Shown: positions 10,415-18,976, counted from the first letter of the stretch. The stretch is 64,000 bases of DNA from Sphingobium sp. (GCA_023266575.1 JAHFPV010000002.1:124001-188000); one strand, 5' to 3'. Notes: generated by a model from the sequence alone, not told the origin. Made by a program: numbers and translations.

Positions 10415-11122
10415 CTATATCGCCGCGCCGAACAGATGCCCCGCACCCGCGGTCACCGCCATCGCCAAAGCGCCCCAGAACAGGGTCCGGCTGATCGATC
10501 GCACCACCCGCGCCCCGCCCAGCCGCGCGCCGACATAGCCGAGCAGCGCCAGGCATAGCAGGCACAGGCCGACAATCGCGACGATCGCGCTGCCCGCCGG
10601 CACGATCGCCGCGACCAGCACCGGCGGTGCCGCGCCCACAGCGAAACTCGCCGCCGACGCCAGCGCCGCCTGCACTGGCCGGGCCGTGGCAATATCCGAA
10701 ATCCCCAGTTCGTCGCGGGCGTGCGCGCCCAGCGCATCGGCGGCCATCAACTGCTGCGCCACCTGCCCCGCCAGATCGGGCGTCAGGCCACGCTCGACAT
10801 AGATGTCGCGCAACTCCGCCCATTCCTCGTCCGGCTGCGCGGCCAGCGCATGACGCTCCTTGGCCAGGTCGGCGCGCTCCGTATCCGACTGCGCACTGAC
10901 AGAGACATATTCCCCCGCCGCCATCGACATCGCGCCTGCCACCAGCGCCGCGATGCCGGTCAGCAAGATCGTCTGCCCGTCCGCCCCGGACGCGGCGATG
11001 CCGGTCATCAGACTGGCGGTCGACACAATCCCGTCATTGGCCCCCAGCACCGTCGCGCGCAGCCAGCCGACCCGGTTCACATAATGAACGGCATGGTGCG
11101 GCTGGTCAGTCGTCACGTCCAT
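10415..11122 (-). CDS. VIT1/CCC1 family transporter
   Basis: A 235-residue membrane protein of the vacuolar iron transporter family. The signature GANDGIVSTASLMTG follows the N-terminal helix, and AGAMSMAAGEYVSVSAQSD is the second conserved helix. Plant and yeast members move Fe(II) or Mn(II) across membranes; the metal for bacterial members is not certain. A hydrophilic insertion lies between helices 2 and 3 (about residues 80-130). It is 38 bases upstream of the glutathione peroxidase on the same strand, which would fit a metal/oxidative stress role. Confidence 0.88.
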   Translation of the reverse strand: MDVTTDQPHHAVHYVNRVGWLRATVLGANDGIVSTASLMTGIAASGADGQTILLTGIAALVAGAMSMAAGEYVSVSAQSDTERADLAKERHALAAQPDEEWAELRDIYVERGLTPDLAGQVAQQLMAADALGAHARDELGISDIATARPVQAALASAASFAVGAAPPVLVAAIVPAGSAIVAIVGLCLLCLALLGYVGARLGGARVVRSISRTLFWGALAMAVTAGAGHLFGAAI

Positions 11123-11156
11123 CTTCCGTCCCCCTTGCGATCCAATCCCATAACTG

Positions 11157-11224
11157 CCGTTCGCTTCGAGCGAAGTCGAGAAGCCTTTGCGCCAAGGGTT
11201 CTCGACTTCGCTCGAACCGAACGG
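11157..11224. repeat. CCGTTCG palindromic repeat, copy 3
   Basis: Arms CCGTTCGCTTCGAGCGAAG and CTTCGCTCGAACCGAACGG enclose a short loop (GCCTTTGCGCCAAGGGT). It lies between the ABC-F gene end and the VIT transporter start. Confidence 0.8.
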
Positions 11225-11235
11225 ATGTGGGTGTG

Positions 11236-13017
11236 CTACCCCGCCAACCCTTCCGCCTTCTCCGCCAGTTCCAGCCAGCGCATTTCCGCCGCCTCTTTCT
11301 CCGCCCGCGCCTTCTCGATCGCGCCGGTCAGCGCATCGAACCGCTTGCGATCGCGCGTGTAAAGCGCCGGGTCGGCCAGCAAATCCTCGTCCCGCGCAAT
11401 CGCCGCCTCCAGTTCCTCGACCCGCTTGGGCAGCAGTTCCAGGTCGCGCTGGTCCTTATAGGTCAGTTTCGCCGACACGGGCTTGGGCGGCGCGGGCGCG
11501 GCGACCGCCTTCTTTTCCACCTTGGCCGCCTTGCGCGGATCGCGCTTGGCGATCCAGTCGGCATAGCCGCCCACGATCACATCGACCACGCCGGTCCCGT
11601 CCAGCCCCAGCGTGACCGTCACCGTCCGGTCCAGAAAGTCGCGGTCATGGCTGACGATCAGCACCGTGCCGTCATAATCGGCAATGACTTCCTGCAACAG
11701 GTCGAGCGTTTCGAGGTCCAGATCATTGGTCGGCTCGTCCAGCACCAAAAGGTTCGATTCGCGCGCAAATTCCCGCGCGAACAGCAAGCGCGACCGCTCC
11801 CCACCCGACAGCGTCGCCACCTTCGCCTCCGCCAGCGACGGATCGAACAGAAAATCCTTCAGGTAACCATGGACATGCTTGCGCACCCCCCGCACGTCGA
11901 TCCAGTCGCCGCCCTCGGCCAGCACTTCGCGCACCGTCTTGTCGCCCTGCATCAGGCTGCGCTGCTGGTCGATGAAGATCATGTCCAGCGTCTTGGCCTG
12001 GCTCACCGTCCCGCTGTCAGGCTGCAACTCGCCGGTCAGCAGTTTGAGCAGCGTCGTCTTGCCCGCACCATTGCCCCCGACGATGCCGATCCGGTCGCCG
12101 CGCTGGACCCGCAGCGACAGATTGTCGATGATCGTCCGGTCCCCGAACATCTTGGTGGCATGTTCGATCTTGATGACGCTCTTGGTCTTGCTGTCGTCGC
12201 TCGCCACCGCGATCTTGGCCACGCCCTGCGGCCCGTTCATCGCCGCGCGCGTCTCGCGCATTTCCCACAGCTTGGCGAGCCGCCCCTGGTTGCGCTTGCG
12301 CCGCGCGGTAACGCCCCGCTCCAGCCAGTGCGCCTCGATCTTCAGCTTCGCGTCCAGCTTCTCCGCCGCCCGCGCCTCTTCGGCATAGACCGCTTCCATC
12401 CACTGCTCGAACCCGCCAAAGCCGATCTCGTTACGCCGCATCTGCCCCCGGTCCAGCCACAGCGTCTGGCGGGTCAGCCGGGTCAGGAAGGCGCGGTCAT
12501 GGCTGATGACGATGAAGCCGCCATTATAGCGCGCCAGCCAGTTTTCCAGCCAGTCGATCGCGGCAATATCCAGATGGTTGGTCGGCTCGTCCAGCAGCAG
12601 CAGGTCCGGCTCGCTCGCCAATGCCCGCGCAATCGCCGCCCGCCGCCGCTCGCCGCCACTCGCCGTCCTGGCCTCGCGCGACAGGTCGATGCCCAGTTGG
12701 TCGGCAATAGCCTCCACCTCATGCGCAGGTGGCGCAAATTCGCCTGCCAGCGCAAAATCATGCAGCGTCGCAAACGCACTGACGTCCGGGTCCTGCTCCA
12801 GCGTGATGATCCGCGCGCCCGGCTGCACCGACCGCACGCCCTCATCCGCCTCGATCTGCCCGCCCAGCAGCTTGAGCAAGGTCGTCTTGCCAACGCCATT
12901 GCGCCCGATCAGCGCCAGCCGATCACGCGCGCCGACATGAATATCCATCCCGCGAAACAGCCAGTGACTGCCCTGCGAAAGGCCGAGATTTTCAAACGAA
13001 AGAAGAGGTGCTGCCAT
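11236..13017 (-). CDS. ABC-F family ATPase (Uup-like)
   Basis: A soluble protein of 593 residues with two ABC ATPase domains and no membrane part. Walker A motifs are GRNGVGKTTLLKLL and GGNGAGKTTLLKLL, signatures TASGGERRRAAIA and LSGGERSRLLFA, and there is a charged linker between the domains. The C-terminal 80 residues are rich in Glu, Lys and Arg and look like the coiled coil of Uup-type members. ABC-F proteins act on ribosomes. The ATG at 13017 (MAAPLLSFENLG) was chosen over an upstream extension to 13071 because it starts at the conserved first strand. Confidence 0.9.
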   Translation of the reverse strand: MAAPLLSFENLGLSQGSHWLFRGMDIHVGARDRLALIGRNGVGKTTLLKLLGGQIEADEGVRSVQPGARIITLEQDPDVSAFATLHDFALAGEFAPPAHEVEAIADQLGIDLSREARTASGGERRRAAIARALASEPDLLLLDEPTNHLDIAAIDWLENWLARYNGGFIVISHDRAFLTRLTRQTLWLDRGQMRRNEIGFGGFEQWMEAVYAEEARAAEKLDAKLKIEAHWLERGVTARRKRNQGRLAKLWEMRETRAAMNGPQGVAKIAVASDDSKTKSVIKIEHATKMFGDRTIIDNLSLRVQRGDRIGIVGGNGAGKTTLLKLLTGELQPDSGTVSQAKTLDMIFIDQQRSLMQGDKTVREVLAEGGDWIDVRGVRKHVHGYLKDFLFDPSLAEAKVATLSGGERSRLLFAREFARESNLLVLDEPTNDLDLETLDLLQEVIADYDGTVLIVSHDRDFLDRTVTVTLGLDGTGVVDVIVGGYADWIAKRDPRKAAKVEKKAVAAPAPPKPVSAKLTYKDQRDLELLPKRVEELEAAIARDEDLLADPALYTRDRKRFDALTGAIEKARAEKEAAEMRWLELAEKAEGLAG

Positions 13018-13059
13018 GCGCGTGCAGCTAGTCGCAAGATCACGATGGAGCAAGCATAT

Positions 13060-13169
13060 CCTCCCCGGCACGGGGAGGGGGACCGCCGCGAAGCGGTGGT
13101 GGAGGGGGCGTGCGCCCGAACACCCCCTCCGTCAGGCTTCGCCTGCCACCTCCCCGTGCCGGGGAGGAA
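13060..13169. repeat. CTCCCCG...CGGGGAG hairpin repeat, copy 3
   Basis: CCTCCCCGGCACGGGGAGG opens the element and CCTCCCCGTGCCGGGGAGG closes it. CCGCCGCGAAGCGGTGG and GGGGGCGTGCGCCCGAACACCCCC hairpins lie inside. It occupies the gap between the divergent ABC-F and SIMPL genes. Confidence 0.75.
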
Positions 13170-13266
13170 TGGAACCTCAACCTGTCTGACGGCTTTCAAC
13201 GCATGTCAGCGTCCATTCATCGCAGCCGTCACAAACAGGCTGCATCCCAACAGGAGAGTTCCCCCC

Positions 13267-13998
13267 ATGAAATCCGCCCTCGCCATCATGGCGCTTGCCG
13301 CTTCGTCGCTGCCGATGGCCGCCATCGCCCAGACCAATGTGACCATCGCCGAAACCGCGCCGGTCGTGACGCTCAACGTCACCGAAAGCGTCGAGGGGTC
13401 GCCCGACATCGCCACCGTCGGCACCGGCGTCCAGACCCGCGCACCCACCGCGCAGGCCGCGATGCAGGACAATGCGGCCAAGACCGAGAAGCTGATCGCC
13501 GCCCTTGCCAAAGCCGGGATCGCCAAGAAGGACATCCAGACCAGCGGCATCAACCTGTCGGCGCAATATGACTATAACCAGCGCGAGGGCGAACCCACCG
13601 GCCCGCGCTTCATCGGCTATGAAGCGTCTAACCAGCTGACCGTCAAACTGCGCGACATCAAAAAGGTCGGCCCACTGCTCGACGCCATGGTGGCGGCAGG
13701 CGCCACCAACATCAACGGCCCGACCTTCGCGATCGACAATCCTGCGCCGATGCTGGTGCAGGCCCGCGGCGCAGCACTCAAGAGCGCCAAGGCCCAGGCC
13801 GATTTCTACGCCCAGGCCGCAGGCTACCGCTCCGCACGCCTTCTTTCCATCGCCGAAAGCAACAGCGGCGGCCAGCCCCCCATGCCGATGCTGCAAAGCG
13901 CCCGCTTCAAGGCCGACGCCGCCCCCGCCACCCCGGTAGAACCCGGCCAGGTCAGCGCATCGGTCACGCTTACGGTGCAATACGCTCTTGAGAAGTAA
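13267..13998 (+). CDS. SIMPL domain protein (DUF541), exported
   Basis: A 243-residue protein with a cleavable signal peptide ending near AIAQT, followed by a SIMPL/DUF541 domain over most of the mature sequence (VVTLNVTESVEGSPDIATV through SVTLTVQYALEK). Family members are periplasmic or outer-membrane proteins of uncertain biochemical role; one (BP26) is a Brucella antigen forming channel-like assemblies. A good AGGAGAG site sits upstream of the ATG at 13267. The frame stays open back to 11227, but that part is antisense to the ABC-F gene. Confidence 0.88.
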   Translation: MKSALAIMALAASSLPMAAIAQTNVTIAETAPVVTLNVTESVEGSPDIATVGTGVQTRAPTAQAAMQDNAAKTEKLIAALAKAGIAKKDIQTSGINLSAQYDYNQREGEPTGPRFIGYEASNQLTVKLRDIKKVGPLLDAMVAAGATNINGPTFAIDNPAPMLVQARGAALKSAKAQADFYAQAAGYRSARLLSIAESNSGGQPPMPMLQSARFKADAAPATPVEPGQVSASVTLTVQYALEK

Positions 13999-14022
13999 GG
14001 CACGTCGCTAAGAAACAATAAT

Positions 14023-14112
14023 CGTCATCCCCGCGCAGGCGGGGACCCATCTCCCGGCCAGGCACCTTGGTCATAGATCGGGAGATGGATTCCCGCCTGC
14101 GCGGGAATGACG
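14023..14112. repeat. CGTCATCCCCGCGCAGGC...GAATGACG inverted repeat
   Basis: Arms CGTCATCCCCGCGCAGGCGGG and CCCGCCTGCGCGGGAATGACG flank an inner CATCTCCCG...CGGGAGATG pair. This is a third palindrome family. It lies between the SIMPL and PepSY genes. A related element is at 17284. Confidence 0.75.
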
Positions 14113-14202
14113 AAGGAGAGAAGGGCGGCGATGCTTGTGCCTCACCACCCTTTCCCTCACCCTCCCCCATTCACCACCTGTTCAATGCCTTCCGCCTATG
14201 CC

Positions 14203-14523
14203 ATGCCCATGACAATGATGCGCAAAAGCCTGATCGCCGGAATCATCGCCATGGGGGCCGCACTCGCGCTGGTCCCCGTTGCCGACGCAGGCGGACGACG
14301 CGATGAGCAGGACGCCGCGCGCCGCGCCATGCTCGAAGGCCAGGTCATGCCCTTCGCCATGATCAAGCGCCGCGTCGATTCGCAGATGAACGGCGCCAGC
14401 TATGTCGGCAGCGAATTCAACCCATCCTCCAACCGCTACCGGCTGAAATATGTGAAGGACGGCAAGGTCATGTGGGTTGATGCGGACGGCCGGACAGGCG
14501 ATATCATCGGCTGGGCGCGCTGA
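14203..14523 (+). CDS. PepSY-like small exported protein
   Basis: About 106 residues with an N-terminal signal peptide (hydrophobic SLIAGIIAMGAALALVP, cleavage near ADAGG). The mature part, with a conserved-looking NRYRLKYVKDGKVMWVDADG segment, resembles a single PepSY domain. The start is uncertain: ATGs at 14203, 14209, 14215 and 14218 all precede the signal. It is 34 bases upstream of a response regulator and a sensor kinase. PepSY proteins often lie next to PhoPQ-like systems, so a periplasmic accessory role to the sensor is a fair guess. Confidence 0.75.
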   Translation: MPMTMMRKSLIAGIIAMGAALALVPVADAGGRRDEQDAARRAMLEGQVMPFAMIKRRVDSQMNGASYVGSEFNPSSNRYRLKYVKDGKVMWVDADGRTGDIIGWAR

Positions 14524-14557
14524 CCGCGCCTGACACAGAATAGAAACGGAACAGCTC

Positions 14558-15223
14558 ATGCGTCTGCTGATCGTCGAGGATGAACCAAGTCTGGGCCAGC
14601 AGCTCAGGAACACGCTGGAGGGCGCAGGCTATGCCGTCGACCTCGCCACCGATGGCGAGGACGGGCATTTCCTTGGCTCGACCGAAAATTACGACGCGGT
14701 CGTGCTGGACCTTGGCCTCCCTACCATCGACGGCCTCACTGTACTGGACCGCTGGCGCAAGGAAGGCCGCGCCTTCCCCGTGCTGGTGCTGACCGCGCGT
14801 GACAGCTGGTCGGACAAGGTGGCGGGGCTGGACGCGGGCGCCGACGACTATCTCGCCAAACCCTTCCAGTCCGAAGAACTCATCGCCCGCCTGCGCGCGC
14901 TCATCCGCCGCGCGTCCGGCAATGCATCGAGCGAACTGACCGCAGGCGACGTCCGCCTGGACACGCGGTCCGGCAAGGTGACGCTCAGCGGCGATCCGGT
15001 AAAACTCACCGCGCAGGAATATAAGCTGCTATCCTACCTGCTCCACCACAAGGGCAAAGTGGTCAGCCGCACCGAGCTGATCGAGCACATCTACGATCAG
15101 GATTTCGACCGCGATTCCAACACCATCGAAGTATTCGTCACCCGCATCCGCAAGAAACTGGGCGCCGACGTCATCACCACCATCCGCGGCCTGGGCTACA
15201 GCCTGGACGAGCCGGGGCGCTGA
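14558..15223 (+). CDS. OmpR/PhoB family response regulator
   Basis: A 221-residue two-domain regulator. The receiver has the acidic pair near residues 7-8 (IVEDEP), the phosphorylation Asp in AVVLDLGLP (about D51), Thr in LTARDS and Lys in LAKPFQ. The C-terminal winged helix covers the last 95 residues (TAQEYKLLSYLLHHKGKVVS, then VFVTRIRKKLG and TIRGLGY). It is similar to PhoP-type regulators. The partner kinase begins 121 bases downstream, after a palindromic repeat. Confidence 0.93.
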   Translation: MRLLIVEDEPSLGQQLRNTLEGAGYAVDLATDGEDGHFLGSTENYDAVVLDLGLPTIDGLTVLDRWRKEGRAFPVLVLTARDSWSDKVAGLDAGADDYLAKPFQSEELIARLRALIRRASGNASSELTAGDVRLDTRSGKVTLSGDPVKLTAQEYKLLSYLLHHKGKVVSRTELIEHIYDQDFDRDSNTIEVFVTRIRKKLGADVITTIRGLGYSLDEPGR

Positions 15224-15238
15224 TACCAAACCCAGCAT

Positions 15239-15335
15239 CCGTTCGGGCTGAGCGAAGTCGAAGCCTTCACCTGAACGCAGTGAAGGCACTTCGCTCCGCT
15301 CAGTGGACCCCTTCGACTTCGCTCAGGGCGAACGG
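15239..15335. repeat. CCGTTCG palindromic repeat, copy 4
   Basis: CCGTTCGGGCTGAGCGAAGTC pairs with GACTTCGCTCAGGGCGAACGG, with GCCTTCACCTGAACGCAGTG and AAGGCACTTCG between them. It sits between the response regulator and the sensor kinase, inside what would otherwise be one operon. Confidence 0.8.
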
Positions 15336-15344
15336 TAAAGGGGG

Positions 15345-16712
15345 ATGCGAATGACTGACACCATATCCCCTCCCCCCGTTCGCTCCACCGGCTCCATCAG
15401 CCGCCGGATGATCGGCATCGCCGCGCTGTGGATCAGCGTTCTGCTGGTCGGCGGCGGCGTGGCGCTGGACCGGGTGCTGGCCGACGCCATCACCCGCAAT
15501 TTCGACGACGGCATGAATTATGTGCTGACCGCGATGATCGCCGCGTCGGAAATCGGCCCCGACGGCGAAGTCCTCTTCAACCGCGAACTCGCCGACCAGC
15601 GCTTCCTCGAACCCAATAGCGGCCTCTATTATCAGGTCAGCGCGAAGGGGCATGAGGACTGGCGCTCGCGTTCCCTGTGGGACCGGGCGATCAAGGTCCC
15701 CGCCGACCATCATGACCGCCACCTCCACGTCTATGACAGCAAGCAATTTCCCGGCGAGGATTTGCGCATCATGGAGCGCACCGTCGTCCTGCCCGGATCG
15801 AACACCCGCTGGATGTTCATCGTTGGCCAGGCGCGCGAAGGGCTGAACGCCCAGATCCGCACCCTGCGCTCCACGCTGTTCCAGAGCTTCGCCCTGCTCG
15901 CGCTCGGCCTGTTCGTGCTGGCCACGCTCCAGACCCTCTATGGCCTGCGCCCCCTGCGCAAGGTGCGGCTGGAAATCATCCGTATGCGCGACGGCCTCAA
16001 AAGCCGCGTCACCGAACCCATGCCCGCCGAAGTGCTGCCCATGGTCGAGGAGTTGAACGCCCTGCTCGCCCACAACGAACGGCAGGCGGAGGAAGCACGC
16101 ACCCATGCGGGCAATCTCGCCCATGCGCTCAAGACCCCGCTGACCGTCATCATGAACGCCGCCACCGCGAAGGCACCCGACCTTGGCGAAACAGTGATCC
16201 GCGAAGCCACGACGATGCGGCGGCAGGTCGATCATCACCTCGCCCGCGCCCGCGCCGTCGGCCGGCGCGGCGCTGCGCAAAGCCGCGCCGACGTCTGGGC
16301 CAGCCTCACCGCCGTCGAGCGTGCCGTCGCCCGCCTCTATGCCCACGCCCGCGTCGACATGGATGGCGACAAGGACGCCGCCGTCCGTGTCGAGCGGCAG
16401 GACCTCGACGAAATGCTCGGCAACCTCGTCGAAAACGCCGCCAAATATGGCGGCGGCAGCGTATTCGCCACGGTCCAGCGCGCGGGCGACATGGTGGAAA
16501 TATTGGTCGAGGATGACGGCAACGGCATCCCCCCCGCCGACCGCACCCGCATCTTCGACCGCGGCGTCCGCCTCGATTCCGGCAAACCCGGCACCGGCCT
16601 TGGCCTCGCCATCGTCCGCGACGTCGCCGAAATCTACGGCGGCACCGTCACCCTGGAAGAAAGCGAGGATTTGGGCGGCCTCCTCGTCCGCCTAAAACTC
16701 CCAGCCGCCTGA
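15345..16712 (+). CDS. Sensor histidine kinase, PhoQ/EnvZ-like
   Basis: A 455-residue inner-membrane kinase. One membrane helix lies near residues 22-42, then a periplasmic sensor of about 140 residues, a second helix near 180-200, and a cytoplasmic region. The phosphoacceptor is in NLAHALKTPLTVI (His near residue 265), the N-box in NLVENAAKYG, the G1 box in EDDGNGIPP and the G2 box in GTGLGLAIV, so the enzyme looks intact. It pairs with the regulator upstream. The AAAGGGGG site precedes the ATG at 15345. Confidence 0.92.
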   Translation: MRMTDTISPPPVRSTGSISRRMIGIAALWISVLLVGGGVALDRVLADAITRNFDDGMNYVLTAMIAASEIGPDGEVLFNRELADQRFLEPNSGLYYQVSAKGHEDWRSRSLWDRAIKVPADHHDRHLHVYDSKQFPGEDLRIMERTVVLPGSNTRWMFIVGQAREGLNAQIRTLRSTLFQSFALLALGLFVLATLQTLYGLRPLRKVRLEIIRMRDGLKSRVTEPMPAEVLPMVEELNALLAHNERQAEEARTHAGNLAHALKTPLTVIMNAATAKAPDLGETVIREATTMRRQVDHHLARARAVGRRGAAQSRADVWASLTAVERAVARLYAHARVDMDGDKDAAVRVERQDLDEMLGNLVENAAKYGGGSVFATVQRAGDMVEILVEDDGNGIPPADRTRIFDRGVRLDSGKPGTGLGLAIVRDVAEIYGGTVTLEESEDLGGLLVRLKLPAA

Positions 16713-16713
16713 C

Positions 16714-16790
16714 CCACCTTCTCCCCACGGGGGAGAAGGATACGAAGCCTTGGCCGCGAAGCGGCTTAGGCGAAGTTGGATGAGGGGGAC
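16714..16790. repeat. CTTCTCCCC...GGGGAGAAGG repeat, copy A
   Basis: The hairpin CCTTCTCCCCACGGGGGAGAAGG is followed by AAGCCTTGGCC...GAAGCGGCTT and AGGCGAAGTTGGATGAGGGGGA. A near copy is at 17402, and a shortened one is at about 33691-33733. Confidence 0.65.
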
Positions 16791-16892
16791 CGACGCCAAC
16801 GTCGCTCTCCACCCTTGCCATCCACCCCCGCACCTGCGAAGCAATAGCATCGCACCCCACGCACCGCCCCACCCGGCCAGAACAGGAACCCC

Positions 16893-17246
16893 ATGCGGCG
16901 GCACCTCTACCTCATCGCCGGTTTCGCCTCGCTGGGTCTCGGCGCGATCGGCGCCTTCCTGCCACTGCTGCCCACCGTCCCCTTCATGATCCTCGCCGCC
17001 TTCTGCTTCGCCCGCTCAAGTCCCGCGCTGGAGGCCCGACTGCTCGACCACAAACATTTCGGGCCCCACATCCGCCGCTGGCGGGAACGCGGCGCGATCA
17101 GCCGCCGCGGCAAGAAAGCCGCGCTCGCCGCCTTCACCTTCAGCGCCACCCTCGCCCTCTTCCTCTCCCCCTGGCCCTGGTATCTCCTCCCCCTCACCGC
17201 CGCCCTGATCGGCGGCACCTGGATCTGGACCCGCCCGGAAGCGTGA
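16893..17246 (+). CDS. DUF454 (YbaN-like) membrane protein
   Basis: A 117-residue protein of the DUF454 family. The conserved opening GFASLGLGAIGAFLPLLPTV and the segment FMILAAFCFARSSPALEARL are typical, with two to three membrane helices and a basic middle loop (RRWRERGAISRRGKKAAL). Its function is unknown. It stands alone downstream of the sensor kinase; the gap holds a hairpin repeat, so it may have its own promoter. Confidence 0.87.
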   Translation: MRRHLYLIAGFASLGLGAIGAFLPLLPTVPFMILAAFCFARSSPALEARLLDHKHFGPHIRRWRERGAISRRGKKAALAAFTFSATLALFLSPWPWYLLPLTAALIGGTWIWTRPEA

Positions 17247-17283
17247 GGGGCATTGGCAAAAGAAAGCCCAATATCCACCACCC

Positions 17284-17482
17284 CGTCATCCCGGACTTGA
17301 TCCGGGATCCATTCACGCAAGACTAGCGGTTCTAAACAAGGGTAGAGCCAATGGATCCTGACTTCCGTCAGGATGACGACGCTATTTAACCATAAGCCCC
17401 CCTCCCTTCTCCCCACTGGGGAGAAGGATACGCAGCCTTACCGATCGCTATGAGGTTAGGCGAAGTTGGAAGAGGGGGACCG
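17284..17482. repeat. Two stacked palindromic repeats
   Basis: The first element (17284-17378) has arms CGTCATCCCGGA and TCAGGATGACG with inner GATCCGGGATCC and ATGGATCCTGAC pieces. The second (17402-17482) is a copy of the CTTCTCCCC...GGGGAGAAGG element at 16714, with the same trailing GGCGAAGTTGG and AGAGGGGG. Together they fill most of the 331-base gap before the AT-richer DUF2971 gene. I see no gene in the gap. Confidence 0.7.
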
Positions 17483-17577
17483 ACGCAGGCGGCGCAGACA
17501 TATCGAGAGGAACACGCTATCAAACAGCGGGATTAAAAAACCTAGGCAAATTTGTAGGTGCTGATATCGTTTCGGGC

Positions 17578-18552
17578 ATGCTCACGCCCGAACAGATCGA
17601 AGCCATTCTGAACAACACTTTTTTTTCTTGGGGCAAGGAGCGGGAAGCTGAGATCGCTGGCGGCATTAAGTTTGCTCACTACACAAGCGCTCAGGTTGCC
17701 ATGGATATTATCAAGGCCCGCGATGAGGATCGCTGCCTGTGGCTCCGCAATGCCATGTTGATGAACGATTTCAGTGAGATCGAATATGGCCAGCAATTGC
17801 TCCGACTTTCCCTAACGAATGAGCATCTTTGCAATAGACTTATTGAAGCTTGCAATGGAATTCATGAAAGTATTCTGAGTGCATTCACTATGATGGATCA
17901 GGAGGTCTACGCCATTAAGCGTAGCACCTACCTATTGAGCCTTGCGCTTCATAAGGGAGCTGAACTTCATCAAGGCAAGCTCAGCATGTGGCGTGCCTAT
18001 GGGGGGGATGCGAACGTCTGCATCCTTCTCAATCCCGAAGCGTTCATGACACCCCAAACGGCGTACGATGTAGTGATAGCTCCGGTTGATTATGGCGGTC
18101 CTAACAAGTTCGTAGCGGGCATCGCGCATATTGCTGAAGCGATGATAGCGAACCGAGATGCGCTGCGGCAGCTCGATCCTGAAACGGTCAAGATAAACCT
18201 GAAATACGCAGTCGACGTGATGATCCTCTCGACGAAGCATCCGGGTTTCGAGGAGGAGAATGAGTGGAGAATTATTCACCGAACACAACTAGATACTATT
18301 GAAAATAGCCCTCCTAGCAAGATTGTTAGTGTCAATGGAATTGTACAGAAAGTATTTTACTTACCGATGCGAAACATACCCGAACATCAGGTAAAAAATG
18401 CGGATATCAATAGTTTACTGTTCAAGATCCTTATCGGCCCCACTCCCAATCCGAATTTGGTGTGGGAAGGGTTTGTGACATTGCTGGATGAAAACGGTAT
18501 AAATGATGCAGCAGACAAGGTGATTGCCTGCAACATACCATTGCGACGATGA
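17578..18552 (+). CDS. DUF2971 domain protein
   Basis: A 324-residue cytoplasmic protein. The N-terminal segment FAHYTSAQVAMDIIKARD, followed by LWLRNAMLMNDFSEIEYG, fits the DUF2971 family; a middle SMWRAYGGDANVCILL and a later EENEWRIIHR segment agree with it. Function is unknown. The gene is clearly lower in GC than its neighbours, uses AT-rich codons (AAT, TTA, ATA), and is isolated between stacked repeats on the left and a 217-bp dispersed repeat on the right. These signs suggest horizontal acquisition. No integrase or toxin-antitoxin partner is visible. Confidence 0.75.
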   Translation: MLTPEQIEAILNNTFFSWGKEREAEIAGGIKFAHYTSAQVAMDIIKARDEDRCLWLRNAMLMNDFSEIEYGQQLLRLSLTNEHLCNRLIEACNGIHESILSAFTMMDQEVYAIKRSTYLLSLALHKGAELHQGKLSMWRAYGGDANVCILLNPEAFMTPQTAYDVVIAPVDYGGPNKFVAGIAHIAEAMIANRDALRQLDPETVKINLKYAVDVMILSTKHPGFEEENEWRIIHRTQLDTIENSPPSKIVSVNGIVQKVFYLPMRNIPEHQVKNADINSLLFKILIGPTPNPNLVWEGFVTLLDENGINDAADKVIACNIPLRR

Positions 18553-18759
18553 GCCAACTATCGTGGGTAAAGGTATGGAGATAATCGATCGGATCTGATC
18601 GTACCTGTTGTAGCCAAGCCATGACTGCCGATTTAGCGTCTTTTTCGAAAGATCCGGAACCGGCGCAACGGCGGTTGCTACTATTCGCCTTCTTATAAGC
18701 CGACAGGCCGCTAACCACCCCAGCCCGACATACGGCCCCAGCCGGCACTAGACCCCCAC
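18553..18759. other. Gene-free spacer after the DUF2971 gene
   Basis: The first 100 bases keep the AT-rich character of the preceding gene, and the rest returns to high GC. I see no convincing gene, terminator or promoter here. It leads directly into the dispersed repeat copy at 18760. Confidence 0.5.
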
Positions 18760-18976
18760 CTGTCCTACACCCGCCCCACCTGCTACACTCGCGCCCGGCT
18801 CTTTCCCATCGTCCACCCCAGCACAGCCGCGCAAATCCCCCACGCGCGCCACGGGCGAAGTTTGCAAAGTTCCGCACCACCCGCAACCACCGGCCCGCGC
18901 AACATCCTGTCCGCACCACGCACGAAAATATCACGATCACCGGGAAATATGCGAAGTTAAGCCCCGCAAATCCTAT
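18760..18976 (-). repeat. Dispersed 217/251-bp non-coding repeat, copy 1
   Basis: Read on the minus strand, this segment opens ATAGGATTTGCGGGGCTTAA and ends GTGTAGGACAG. It aligns along most of its length with 33433-33683 on the plus strand. Shared blocks include CTTCGCATATTTCCCG, TGATATTTTCGTGCG, GCGGACAGGAT, GGAACTT.GCAAACTT.GCCC and CGATGGGAA.GAGCCGGG. Both copies follow the 3' end of a gene on the same strand; here that is the SH3 gene, whose stop codon overlaps the repeat edge. Confidence 0.75.

Noticed and set aside
10377-10823. N-terminal extension of the glutathione peroxidase frame
   Set aside because: It runs through the VIT transporter gene on the same strand in another frame; the ATG at 10376 with AGGAGA begins the conserved domain.
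11227-13266. Long in-frame upstream extension of the SIMPL gene
   Set aside because: It is antisense to the ABC-F gene, whereas the ATG at 13267 has a good ribosome-binding site and starts a signal peptide.
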